Source: Combretum micranthum (Eukaryota > Streptophyta > Magnoliopsida > Myrtales > Combretaceae). From it: DNA of 64,000 bases. This document shows positions 13,262 to 24,860 of the stretch, piece by piece. Positions within the stretch are counted from its first letter, which is position 1, and each line of letters opens with the position of its first letter. The translations under genes were made by a program, and so were the position numbers. A model generated the notes under the pieces. That model ran no database searches. It was not told where the DNA came from and worked only from the letters and a program-made list of their open reading frames with translations. The DNA lies in assembly GCA_024138025.1 (NCBI GenBank), contig JAMXBD010000973.1:124001-188000 (forward strand), read 5' to 3'.

Positions 13262-13360
13262 GATGGGCGATAAGTGCCTGAAAGAACTATTTTAAGATGG
13301 GCGATAGGAGCCTGAAAGAACTATTTGTGATGGCTAGTAGGAGCCTGAAATAAACTACAT
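13262..13360 (+). repeat. LTR minisatellite, three units
   Basis: Three tandem units of 32-34 bp start at 13262, 13296 and 13329, with the core 'ggcgataggagcctgaa'. The 3' LTR of the same element has only two units (about 21039-21104), so the copy number changed after insertion or during reverse transcription. Confidence 0.8.
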
Positions 13361-14012
13361 GAGTTGGACTTTAAGTTAGGTTTTAAAGAGCCTGGAATAC
13401 CTAATCCTGAATGAAGGGATAAATCCCATTCAAACATATGATTTCCGGTAGATCATATGTATTGCTTGATCACGTGTTTGATGCATTCATATGTTTGTTA
13501 ATAACTTGTTTGAAATTATTTATACAAGTACGTTGATTCGGGAATATTTTCACTAAGTTAGTTATGCTTATACTCCGATAGACCTTTATTATAACAGGAC
13601 AATATGTTTTATGCCCGATGACTTCATATACTTAAGTGGGATGATGTCCTAGTAAAGCTTGTGGAAATCTTTTGAAGATCATAGGTTAGTTATCCTTTAA
13701 TATCTTTTGGTGTTAGTATTATTTGGTTGTGGGAAAGATTAAGTTGTTATTATGATTGTTTGGAGAATTATAAGGGAAAGACCCCTAAGATGATGTAAAG
13801 ATTATATTGTATTAATGATAAATTTGATGTTTATTTAGATTCTTGTATTGCTATATTTACTATCTCAAACTATACGTCCCACCGGTGTCTCCTATTGTTG
13901 TGATAGATGGCTTACATATGGTGTTGAAAACTTTCGCATGACTTCGGGAAGTCATTTTTAAGTTTTAATACCGTATGTGGCGGACTGCCACGTCTAGGGT
14001 ACCCAGTTTAAG

Positions 14013-14024
14013 TGGTATCAGAGC
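14013..14024 (+). promoter_or_regulatory. Primer binding site (initiator tRNA-Met type)
   Basis: TGGTATCAGAGC, complementary to the 3' end of plant initiator tRNA-Met, lies seven bases after the 5' LTR. It is the expected start of minus-strand DNA synthesis and defines the start of the internal region. Confidence 0.85.
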
Positions 14025-15117
14025 ATTAAGATCAGGGAAGAAAATCATAAGTTTAGGAATAGAAGTCTTAGAGGCAAGATAAGCTTAAGTATAAAATCAT
14101 GAGAGTGATAGGAAGATTCTTGCGAAGTTATTAGTATTTAGATGCAAGATTAGTAGAGGGAAAGTTAGGTAGACTCTTCATCATAGAATAAGGGAATCGT
14201 AGGTAGAATAAGGGAAAACCTAAGAGCCCTATAAGATCACCTTATCCAATAGGATAAAAAAAAAAAACAATTTAGGAAGTCCTAGAATCGTAGCAAGTGG
14301 GATATTACGATACCAAGTGGGAAAGCCTTGTATTTTTACAATCTTATCCAAAACATAAATGTAAAACTAGTTTTTGACTTTGAATGAATCTTTTCCCAAA
14401 CCGTTTTTAATCACAAGAAAATATCACCTTTGTAAATCCTGCTTTTTAATTAAAGAAACAAATAGAAGGCTATATAATCTAGTCAAATCGTTAGTACGTC
14501 CGTTGATGTGCCCAAAAGACGAAAATCGCGCATCCATTACCCAAAAGACGAAGACGAAGTAGGAGTTCTAAGAGAGAGAAGTCGAAACCAAGCACGAATT
14601 CGTGATCACAAGAAGAGGATGTCATGTCAAGAAGGAGGTACCGCATCTACCCCAAGCAAAGCACCCTAGTTAACTAAATAAGTTTTAATTAAAGATAGTA
14701 GTTAAGAGTTTTGAAGATAACCAGTGAATTAAAGAATCCCTTTTTAAGTGTTGTTTTATAATACCCTTGCTATGCGTTTTTCTCAAATAAATTCCCTAAA
14801 AGATGTTCTATTTTGTAATTTTATGAAATTCTATTTTCGAAATCCTTTATTTGCTTACCAACCTTTTTATTGAGTGTTTGTTATATGATTTTATTTCTAT
14901 GAATTTGAATTTCAATTATAAATTTCTAATCTTCCATGTTTTCTATGTTTCTATTAAATGAAATTTTCTTTTATGGATATTTGGATTTTATTTTGATTAT
15001 GTAAATTTCCGTGATTATGGTTGTCCTAGACATCCAAGATTTTCGTTAAATATCGCGATAAAATTTAATAAGTTAAGAGAAAAGAATGAACTCACGTAAT
15101 TAAAATATTTAAACAGC
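14025..15117 (+). other. Untranslated leader before gag
   Basis: No open frame of note. The sequence is AG-rich near the primer site and AT-rich after 14680. A homopurine A-run lies at about 14259-14269. A short phrase near 14590-14660 ('cgtgatcacaagaagagga') may be a coding remnant, but I cannot support it. Confidence 0.4.
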
Positions 15118-16443
15118 CGTACTCGAAGAGGACGACACCGCGATCAACAGTCTTCAAATCAACCAGTTGGGGAAGGAAATCAACCCGAAGTTACTCTTCC
15201 AAATCCGCAAGCTATGCCACCGCCAAATCCACCAGTTAACAACCAAGCTACTCTTGAACAGATAGCACAGTTGTTGAATACCCTGGTGCAACAGCAGAAT
15301 GCACAAGCATCCGCTCCGACCTTGCCCCAAGGTGACCATCAAGCATTCATGGAAGTGCCTACACCACAAAATGAGCAAACCCATACCATGCCCATGCCAC
15401 CATCGCCACCGCCGCGACCATAACATAGCATTTTTCCAGAATTCATCAAGAGTAATAGATACTTCGATGGAGCTTTTGGCAAGCCTGACGAGGCAGAAGA
15501 TTGGCTGGCATAAATAGAAAGGTCATTCGATGCGTATGAGTTGCCACAACACCTAAAGATACCCTATGGAACCTATATGCTTCACCTAAATGCTCGTGTG
15601 TGGTGGGAATCTAAGAGTAGAGAATTGATGCAACCGAGGCAGCCTTCGAATTCAGTGTAGCTCAAACTTCTTGAGTATTGCATAACAAAGCAGAACGGTG
15701 GAACAGTATGAGACCGAGTTTAGTCGACTACTTCAATATCACCTGACTCATACAAGTATAGTGAGGAGCTCAAAAGGCAAGTCTTTTTAAATGGACTAGA
15801 CGGGGAGCTGCGAATGAAGTTGGTAGAGTTTGATATAAGAAATTTCCAAGATTGGTAGAAAGAGCTCGGATTATTGAAGGAGCGAAAAGGAGAAACACAC
15901 GTGCACCAGTAAGGAAGATCCATGTTATTAGAAAGAGATTTCATGAGGGACCAAGATTTGATCAACCCTCAAAAAGACTTAGGCCGAATAACAGTTTTGG
16001 AGAAAGTATTAGTGAAAGAGGAGAAGCACTAAAGAACATAATTTGTTGGAAATGTCAGGGCACCCACTACTCGAAAAGATGTCCTGAATTGCAAGATAAG
16101 TGTTACTTTTGCGGGGACCCTAACCACAAAGTGCGTGAGTGCCCAAAGAAAGCATCCTCCATTTGCTTCATATGCAGACAAACCGGGCACTTTGCTAAGG
16201 AATGTCCGCAAATGAGGAATGCCACCATCAGGTTAGCTGGACCATCTAGAGGACTTGCTCCAACAAGAATGAGGACTAGAGATGGAAATGGAAGTTGGGC
16301 TGGGACTTCTATGCATGGAATGAGGGTCTACAGCTTGGAAGGTCAATGGAGACGTGGGGAGATGGATGATAGAGACGTGGAGCAAGCTGCCCTTGAGGAC
16401 GAGGTCAACTATGGGTATGACCCGACCATAGGTCAGTGTTAAC
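15118..16443 (+). pseudogene. gag pseudogene (Ty3/gypsy)
   Basis: Remnant of the structural polyprotein that packages retrotransposon RNA in cytoplasmic particles. The first frame (from 15118) is an arginine-rich start followed by a Gln/Pro-rich stretch (NNQATLEQIAQLLNTL and PPSPPPRP) ending in a stop at 15421-15423. A second segment (about 15435-15660) has typical Retrotrans_gag residues such as FDGAFGKPDEAEDWLA and the ARVWWES motif, with in-frame stops. A third segment (about 15700-15860) contains EQYETEFSRLL and QVFLNGLDGELRMKL. The last frame (15852-16442) carries three zinc knuckles at about 16045-16210: the first is CX2CX3HX4C, one residue short, and the other two are canonical CX2CX4HX4C. 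Stops and frameshifts between segments make it non-functional as one protein. No pol genes follow. Confidence 0.85.
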
Positions 16444-17749
16444 CCTCAATCAAGTGTTTTCTTAAGTTTCGTACATATATATAGATCAATGGATGACAAT
16501 TGGATGATTGAGTAAAACCCCTGGAGGTGAAATAAAGAATCCCACAAGTAGTAACGATAAGGAAAATTCCAAAAGATTGTCCCCTGGAAAATTCAAGGAT
16601 GCCTCCTCCCAACAGACCTTATAATATTGGAATATAAAATAGCCACAAAGAACAAGTTAGATTATCTTCTGATGAGAATACGGTTGGATACCAAAGTGAG
16701 AAAATATAAATTAAGGAACGGGAAGGGAAGGAATGTCCGTAGATGGATTTATAAGTCTGAAAAGACATGAACTAAGTTCAGTCGAGTTGATAAAGGAACG
16801 ATGATGAGGACTTGGAAGCTACGTCTAGGCAATAAAAGGAGTAAAAAGGGGAGACACGCAACTTGGACAACATCTCCATTATCATCAAGTTTCCCTAAAG
16901 GTTTTCCAAGATGAACTAACTAGATCACCTCCCAAGTAAAAGGTAAATTTTGAGGATTGACTTGGTAAGGAATACCGAGCCCATGATTAAACACCATACC
17001 ACATCACACCAATTAAGTTGAGAAAAAGCTAAGGAAGTAATTATAAGAGTTTTGGAGCTAAGAAATGGATAGGCTAAGTGTATCGGCTTGAGAGACCTGG
17101 TACTCTTTATAAAGGAAAGGAACAGATAAATAAGTTTATACATGAACTATGGCAAGTTCAATAAAGTTATCAATAACAAAGTATTCAGATAACCCAGGAG
17201 CAAATAAGGAATTGCATAACCGGATAAGCAAAGGAACAAAATTTTCAAGGATTAAAGTAACAAGCTGTATTCGCAACAATGGTAATGTTGCCAAGGAGTT
17301 CTAGACAATGTATGAGAACACATCGGTTGCTCGCGTTGCTTAATAATCAAATTGATCAACAGCATGATATAGCATTGATCCTGGTAAGGTTACTTTTAAA
17401 TGGAGAAGTTATCTGAATGAACAAGGAGGAGGAATTTAAATTGGTCACCTGAGCCTTGAGCATTTGTTCATGTTAAAGGAATTGAACATGTGGTAGAAGA
17501 AATGGTTAGGAGTATATAAAAGACTGTAATCCTGGAATAAGCCCTTAAGTGAAGGAAAATGAATACAGTAACCAATACTTCGAGCTGAAAGAAAGAACAA
17601 GCCAAAAGAAGCAAAAGAAGGAGTTGGACGTAACAAGGTCTTGAGATTAAGGATTGAGTTCCATTGGAGGAATACTAAACCCTTGGAAGAGATCGGGTAT
17701 ACATCATGAGCAAGACTACCAGTCAAGTTTTGAGGACAAAACTTTCTTT
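16444..17749 (+). other. Non-coding 3' internal region
   Basis: About 1.3 kb between gag and the polypurine tract, where pol would be in an autonomous element. It is purine-rich and looks as if derived from coding sequence, but I find no reverse transcriptase, RNase H or integrase motif in any frame. The last bases (about 17726-17745) have the 'ttttgaggacaaaact' phrase common just before the polypurine tract of plant chromoviruses. Confidence 0.5.
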
Positions 17750-17762
17750 AAGGGGGGTAGGT
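17750..17762 (+). promoter_or_regulatory. Polypurine tract
   Basis: AAGGGGGGTAGG directly precedes the 3' LTR. This is the expected plus-strand primer site for LTR retrotransposon replication. Confidence 0.85.
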
Positions 17763-18646
17763 TGTAAGCCCCCGAATTTTTCGATAATGAATACCAAATA
17801 GAAAACCCTAAAGTTTGACTCAAGTTGAAACCGAACCTTAAACAATTTGGATCACGGAATTTCATAAGAGAATTTTCAAAACAAAAATAGAAAGTTCAAT
17901 AATCAATCGATTCAAAAATCCAAACATGAAAAGATCCGCCTATCCGATCCCTGAGTTAAAATGGCAAAGATGGATTAAACCCTAATCCTAGTCAAACCGG
18001 AGTTCAAAAGTCAACAAAGATCAAGATAATCAAGCAATTTCAACTCCGGCAATCTCACGTTCTCAAACCCTAGAAAACGAAATTAAGTTAGTGGCTTAAA
18101 ATAATTCGTAATAATATAGGATAGCATAAAAATATCAGATTCGCGAATTTTGAGTGTCCTTCGGACTCGAACGAGATCAGTTCTCGAAAAGCGTGTCCGG
18201 GAGCTCGGAATATTAAAAATATTCCGATAACACCAAAAGACTTGTAATTAAACAAGGATTTTAAAAATATTTGTTTTAGAATTTTTCGGTAACTAAAAAT
18301 AACAGATATAGCTCTTTTACGTGTATTTTTATTACTATCGGTATTTTATATGTCTAGTCTACTATTCATAGTACTATTCTTACTATTCATTACTATTCAC
18401 CTATCTCTACTTTTTCTTACACCTATTTCTTACTACATACATACCTATTTTCTTACTTTTTATATTACCAATACAACTTTATTCACATCAAACTTTACAC
18501 TTTATTTCTTTTCTTTGCACAAATTTACAAAATAAATAAAAATCCTCCCTTTCTCTTCCCTTTAGGCGCTGGCCCCCCTCTCTCTTACACTCAATTATTT
18601 TCTTTTTCAATTATTTTATTACATCAAAAATTCACTCCAAAAATTC

Positions 18647-18654
18647 TATAAATA
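18647..18654 (+). promoter_or_regulatory. LTR TATA box
   Basis: TATAAATA followed by CCCCC, matching the site at 10812 in the partner LTR. In a 3' LTR it could drive outward transcription into the surrounding minus-strand LTR. Confidence 0.6.
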
Positions 18655-19142
18655 CCCCCTTCTTCCTTCATCCTTTCACATACCTCATTTTACATAACAA
18701 AACTCTACCAAAATACTCTCTCAAAAGCTCTCTCCAACAAATCTCTCACAAAACACTCTCTACCCATTTCAACTCTTCAAAAAGGAAAATAAAAAAAAAA
18801 AAAAAAACAAAACCCATTCATCTCTTTTCAAACCTTCCATAAAACCTAGGTAAAAGTTTTTTTCATATATACTCATCATGTTCACATAACTTAACATGAG
18901 TTTTAGTGTATGTTTCTTAGACTCATTGAGTTAAAGAAGCAACAATTTATTCATGTTTTGTTTGTTCATGTTTCTACTCCTTTCCTTATTTAATATTTTT
19001 TGTTATTATTATTGTTATTATTTGCTTTCTAATCTAACTTATAGTTTATATACATAATATAAATTTTTTAGAGCATATAAGCTCATTTGTATTTATTTAT
19101 TTCCAAGTCTTGCAATTATTTACTGTTTTATGCAAATATTAA

Positions 19143-19227
19143 GACTAGTCTTTCTAGTCTTAGACTTGTCCATATCAAGTCAAAAAAATTTCTTTTCTTT
19201 TTTTTGGGACTAGTCCATTCTAGTCCC
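19143..19227 (+). other. LTR stem-loop cluster
   Basis: The same three stems as at 11314-11401, all arms intact. The loop of the third stem is one base shorter (the spacing around TAGTCCC differs), whereas the stem bases are unchanged. Confidence 0.65.
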
Positions 19228-21766
19228 GAATTGCCTTGATGAAGCTAAGGCTCCCATACATGATCGGATATCTTGATGAACTAAGGTTCCCAATGCTTAT
19301 TATTTATTTATGTTTATTTACTTACAAGTAATTCTTTCGATCTTACTATATGTTTTATCTTTAACTTTACATTGCTACAAAATCATTTCATGCATGATTA
19401 AGAATGTTGTTGTCTTAAATAAAAAAAAAAAAAATAAAAATCGTTCTCTTCAAAAGTAAACTAGATTTCTTAACAAAAGGAATTTTCTCAAAAGATCTAA
19501 GTTTTATTTTTCCAAAGGATAAGCTAATCATAATTTCTAGAAGAAGTAGTAAAGTAGATTTCTTCAAAATAAAAGGAACTTAATTCTTTTCTAAATCAAA
19601 AACTAAATAAAGGAAGAATTTTTAACCATAAAGGATTTTAACTCAACCATATCTTTATACGACTTAATTATGTTCATTATAGACTTTGAGAATCACATGC
19701 TAAGAAAGTTCTTTCAAAACTTAAATTTGTATTATTACCTCTTTTCAAAAACAAAATGAAGTTTTACTAAGTTCTAAAGTTAAAATTCTTTAAGAAAGTT
19801 TTTTTTTTTTAAACTTGTCTAAAGGGGTTATTTTATATTAAGTATAAAAAAAGTTTTTCAAACCAAGATAAAATTAACTCCCTATTTTAAAGATCAACTT
19901 AGAAAAATAAAATTTGTCAAGAAAATAAAGTTTTAAAGGTATATCTATAAAAATATAAGGAAAACATATATTTAATACAACTTCAAATATTTGAAGCTTA
20001 AAGAATATTTTAAAAAGCTTATTTTCAATCACTAGAAATAGAGTTGGTAGATAACTTAAAGAACCAAAATTTTTGAAAATGAATTTACTTTTGAAAAGTA
20101 AGAAAAAGAAATAATAATAAAACATTTACTCATAACAACTCAAATATATATATTTTTCACAATTCAAAAAGGAGAAATTTTCAAAAGTCTTGTCTTTTAA
20201 ATCTCTAAAGAACAAATTGTTTATGGAATATCAATCTTGAGACGACACTATAAAGATCATGCATACATATGAGTATAAATATATGTTCAAAGGATTTTTC
20301 AACTATATATATATCCATATATTTTACTTAAGAATTTTTGAGTGAAGTAAAGTTTGAGAAAATCATATTTTGTAAACTATAAATTCGTAACTATTCTGTA
20401 CCGTGGTATTTTCCAACCCAAATGGATTATTATGACAAAAATAACCTTAAAATGGATAGATTCTTTCGAGTAGGTAGAAAATGACCAAGTTATGGCCATT
20501 TTAAGTTGAAATTACCTTCTACGCGAATTTTAACGATCTTATGACATAGTTTTTGATAATTACCATAGAATCAATAAGAAATACTCATTATGGGCATTCT
20601 TCTTGATTAGGTGAACCCGAGGAAGAGTATTCATACCCGGATGATTATTTTAATTAGTGGATTTACCGATCGATTTATCCGTAAGAAAGATAGATCCTCA
20701 TGGCCAAGTGAGTTTATTTCTTACCTTTTTCGTGCTTGATTGTGCTTGTAGCTAGAAGCACTAGAAGTAGGAAAAGATGAAATGAATTATGTATGATAAT
20801 ATTGGTTTGAAAGAATGTTAAGCATACCGAGGCATAAATCGTTGTTAATTAATGTTTTACTATTATTCTGTTGGAGTGTGTGCAAATTCTGTGATCACCT
20901 TTAAATTACTTTAAACATATACTATGAATTATATTAATTGATTCATGCATATCACGTAGTTAATTTCATTGCATGAGCTGCTAATCTCGATGGGACAAGA
21001 GTTTAGTAGCCGGGCGTGCAGTAGCCAGGAATCTGCAAAATGGGCGATAGGTGCCTGAAAGAACTATTTGTGATGGCTAGTAGGAGCCTGATATAAACTA
21101 CATGAGTTGGACTTTAAGTTAGGTTTTAAAGAGCCTGGAACACCTAATCCTGAATGAAGGGATAAATCCCATTCAAACGTATGATTTCCGGTAGATCATA
21201 TGTATTGCTTGATCACGTGCTTGATGCATTCATATGCTTGTTAATAACTTGTTTGAAATTATTTATACAAGTACGTTGATTCGGGAATATTCTCACTAAG
21301 CTAGTTATGCTTATACTCTGATAGACCTTTATTGTAACAGGACAATATCTTTTATGCCCGATGACTTCATATACTCAAGTGGGATGATGTCCTAGTAAAG
21401 CTTGTGGAAATCTTTTGAAGATCATAGGTTAATTATCCTTTAATATCTTTTGGTGTTAGTATTATTTGGTTGTGGGAAAGATTAAGTTGTTATTATAATT
21501 GTTTGGAGAATTAAGGGAAAGACCCTAAGATGATGATGTAAAGATTATATTGTATTAATGATAAATTTGATGTTTATTTAGATTCTTGTATTGCTATATT
21601 TACTATCTCAAACTATACATCCCACTGGTGTCTCCTATTGTTGTGATAGACGCCTTACATATGGTGTTGAAAACTTTCGCATGACTTCGAGAAGTCATTC
21701 TTAAGTTTTAATATCGTATGTGGCGGACTGCCACGTCTAGGGTACCCTTTGGGGCGTGACATTACT

Positions 21767-21870
21767 GGCTCCTATACGCCATAAAAAACTTGTAGTTATT
21801 ACAGGCTCCTACTAGCCATCAATTTATGTAGTTTTTACTAGCTCCTACTCGCCACTTACATGATATACCG
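21767..21870 (-). repeat. Minisatellite of outer LTR, split by insertion
   Basis: On the minus strand, three units with the core 'gctagtaggagcctgtaa' and variants. The preceding part of the array was cut by the gag-only element, which inserted inside this tandem repeat. The units match the array at 54072-54258. Confidence 0.75.
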
Positions 21871-23232
21871 GTTATGTCTACCACCACTATTATACACTTG
21901 TCACACCAATTGTATAGTAGTGAATGAAATGTGACTCAACATATGAAGTACATGAATAATTTCTTATTTAAAGTCTAGTAGTTATATTTAACTTCTTTCA
22001 AGTGAGCAACCAATTTCAAACACTTCAAGATATTAATGTACATGCAACTTTATTACAAACAAATCATGTTTCGATATACTTAGTATTCTTTCAACATATT
22101 ATCATACAACTTCCATTTGATTTTGCCTAAATTCTAATCCAACTAAATTTACAAGCACAATCATAAGTATGAAAAATAACGGGGATAAACTCACTCAGTC
22201 ATGATGACACCTTCCTTGAAATGGATCAGTGGTTCAGGATTTCCACTAATCGTAGTAATCTTTGGGATATGAACAATCCTCCTCAAGATTATCTAATTAA
22301 GAAGAATACCCAAAATGAGTATTTCTCTTTGATTCTATGGTACTAATAAGGTACTATGCTAATAGATTGTTAAAATTCGTATAGAGAGAAATTCTATCTT
22401 AAAACGGCCATAACTTGGTCATTTTAACTTGGAATTGCACATATAATTTACTGCTTTTTTTACATATTTGAAAAGATCTATCTATTTCTAAACTTATTTT
22501 CATCAAACTAGGTCATTTGGGTTCAAAAAAAGTGTCGAACAGATTCACCACGAATTTTTGTAAACTTGTTTTCCTACTTTTATCAAAAGCTCACTTGAAG
22601 AGATAGATAATCCAAATATTTTATAAACTTTTTGAAAGGTATATACATATATGTATTGACTTATAACAAATGTATTAAGTTAATAAAGTTGTCTCAATTT
22701 ATGAAAAAGTGACGTCTTTAAAGATTTTGAACTTGAGAATTTTTTGAAATATTCATTTTGCTTGAAAATATCTTAATTTATTTGAAATGAGTATTTATTT
22801 CTCCTAAATTTAATTTCTTGTAATTGCTTTAAATTCTTAAGGAATGATTTTATTTTCTAAGCTTAGATTCCAACAACTTTTAAAAGTAATAACACTTTAA
22901 TAAGAGAATATCTTGGTTTCTTATGATAAAAAAGAATTTCTAGCACTTGATGAAAGGTGAAATTTTATAAAACCTTTTGTTTATTTAAGAAAAGTCATTT
23001 CTAGGCATATTTATGAGCTTTTAAGAAGCTTACTCCCTACATTTATTTAGAAAAGAATCTTTAGTTTAAGAAAACATTTCCTCATTTATTTTGTTGAGAC
23101 AAAAATCATTATGTTCATGCATGAATATGAATCATAAAGTTATGCAAATATAAAAGAACATAATAACTTGAAAGAATAAGCTAATAAAGAAATAAATCAA
23201 GTATTGGAACCTTAGCTTCATCAAGGTATCCC

Positions 23233-23315
23233 GAGACTAAGAAAAGACTAGTCCCAAAAGAAAAAGAAAATATTTTGACTTGATGAGGACAAGTCTAAGA
23301 CTAGAAAGACTAGTC
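23233..23315 (-). other. LTR stem-loop cluster
   Basis: Minus-strand copy of the cluster. The stems at 23299-23315 and 23277-23295 are perfect; the third (23233-23255) has one mismatch. Confidence 0.6.
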
Positions 23316-23703
23316 TTAAGAATAACATGAAGTAAATAAATTATAAGGAAGTAAATAAATTGCAAGGAAAGTAAATAAATTGCAAAACAATAAGCTTATA
23401 TGCTCTAAATAATATATATAGCTATATAGATATATTAGATATTTATAAACATAAAAGCAACATAAGGAAATTAGATTATGAACAAAAACAAAGTATGAAC
23501 CTATTGTTGCTTTCCTTAACCTTCATGCTTTAAAAAACATACACTAAGCTCATACTAACTAAATGAACATAAAGACTTGGAGAAAAAAAAAATACCTAAA
23601 AGACTAATCTTGAGAGAACTTCTTGAGAGGAAATTCTTGGAGAATTTTTGGTACAGTAACTTTAGTAGAAGAGAGGTGTGAAAGAAGTGGAAGTATGAGG
23701 GGG

Positions 23704-23711
23704 TATTTATA
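23704..23711 (-). promoter_or_regulatory. LTR TATA box (minus strand)
   Basis: TATTTATA on the plus strand, preceded by GGGGG; read on the minus strand it is TATAAATACCCCC, as in other copies. Core promoter of the outer solo LTR. Confidence 0.6.
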
Positions 23712-24731
23712 GGAAAATGTGGGAGATAATTTGTGTTAATTAAATAAATAAAAATGAAACAAATTGAGGGGGGAGGGGTACATGGCCGGCGCAAATTGTA
23801 AGAAAAGGGGGAGAGAAAATTTATTTTTTTGTCTTTTGATTAATTAAAAGTAAGATATGAGAGATGCGAAATTGTATTAGAAAAGAAAATGTGTAAGAAA
23901 TAGAAGTATAGGTTGTAAGAATAGGTTGTAAGAAAAAGTAGAGATAGATAAATAGTGTAGAATAGTAGTAAATAGTGTAATGTAAAGCATACATGACAAT
24001 TTAAGTACCGGTAGTAAGAAAATACGTGTAAACCCCCAAATTTTCGGAATCAGTTTAGCATAAAACCCTAAATCAGAAGTCAAACGGAACCCTAAAAGTC
24101 AACAAAACCCTAGTTTACCGTATTCAACTAGATCTGGCATTGCCGTTTTCTTTGGCCCTAGAAAACGAAGTTGAGATAATCAGCTAGAATAGTTCGTAAT
24201 AACCATAGTTTTATAAAAATTTCAGTTTCGCGAAATTCAGGTGTCCTTCGAACCCGATCAGACGCAGTTCTCGAAAAACGTGTCCGAAAGACCGGAATAG
24301 TAAAAATATTCCGAATAAACTGTTAGACTCGTAAAAATATAAGTTTTTCAAAAATATCAGTTTCGTAATTTTTCGGTAAGTAAAAATAACAGATATAGCA
24401 TTATACGTGTATTTCTTACTACTGGTACTTTAATTGTCATATCTACTTTACATTACACTATTCATTACTATTATACACTATTATTTTATCTCTACTTTTT
24501 CTTACACCTATTCTTACACTCTACATAACCTATAATCTTAACTTTTTACCTTTCCCATAACTTTATATCACATCTACTTTATATATTACATCTTTTATTT
24601 TTCCAAAAAGTCAAAAAAATAAATCAAATACCCCTCCCCCATGCATGGCCGACGCCTCCCCTCTCTCAATGCCCTCAAATTGTTTTAATTTTACTTTATT
24701 TTAATCACACAAAAACCACTCCTCAATTTCC

Positions 24732-24739
24732 TATAAATA
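24732..24739 (+). promoter_or_regulatory. LTR TATA box
   Basis: TATAAATA followed by a C-run, about 705 bp into the LTR, with a CT-rich leader after it. Confidence 0.65.
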
Positions 24740-24860
24740 CCCCCCTTCTCTTTCACTTCTTTCACACCACTTCTACACTAAAATTACTCTCTCAAAATCT
24801 CTCAAGAATTTCTCTCCAAGAAGTTCTTTCAAGAAGTCCTCTTTAGCTCATCTCCTTTAG

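Larger units (their letters stand above)
11012..13597 (+). other. Candidate intron in LTR leader
   Basis: The leader downstream of the TATA box ends in TTAG|GTAAAAG, a good plant 5' splice site. A pyrimidine/AT-rich tract ending in AACAG (13593-13597) stands where other copies have TTTTGCAG. The interval of about 2.6 kb matches candidate introns at 24861-27232, 32439-34769 and 52029-54481. No transcript evidence is available here. Confidence 0.35.
9985..14005 (+). repeat. 5' LTR of gag-only element
   Basis: About 4021 bp, beginning TGTAAGCCCCCG. It holds a TATA box at 10812-10819, a leader ending in AG|GTAAAAG at 11010-11018, the hairpin cluster 11314-11401, the conserved block about 12655-12735, a three-unit minisatellite 13262-13360 and the tail ending GGTACCC at 14004. 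Compared with the 3' LTR, thirteen bases of the tail (ending in CGTGAC) are absent just before the last A, so the LTR end beside the primer site is damaged. Confidence 0.9.
9985..21761 (+). mobile_element. Full-length gag-only Ty3/gypsy element, ~4-kb LTRs
   Basis: The only complete element of the long family in the window: 5' LTR 9985-14005, tRNA-Met-type primer site 14013-14024, broken gag 15118-16443, polypurine tract 17750-17762, 3' LTR 17763-21761. The internal region is only about 3.76 kb and has no recognisable protease, reverse transcriptase, RNase H or integrase, so it would need a partner for transposition. The flanks are ttacc (9980-9984) and ttact (21762-21766). The initiator-Met primer site, the gag type and the phrase 'ttttgaggacaaaact' before the polypurine tract fit Ty3/gypsy chromoviruses, perhaps the Tekay/Del group; that assignment is inference. 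The two LTRs differ by scattered substitutions and several indels, so the insertion is not recent. Confidence 0.9.
17763..21761 (+). repeat. 3' LTR of gag-only element
   Basis: About 3999 bp, from TGTAAGCCCCCG to GGGGCGTGACA. It contains the TATA box at 18647-18654, the AG|GTAAAAG leader end at 18848-18856, the hairpin cluster 19143-19227, two minisatellite units (about 21039-21104) and an intact tail. Relative to the 5' LTR it lacks about 31 bp near 20483, inside the conserved block, with AAAA at both edges of the missing segment, suggesting a microhomology deletion. Confidence 0.9.

Noticed and set aside
15154..15426. A 90-residue minus-strand frame rich in Trp and His
   Set aside because: It is the shadow of the Gln/Pro-rich gag frame on the other strand.
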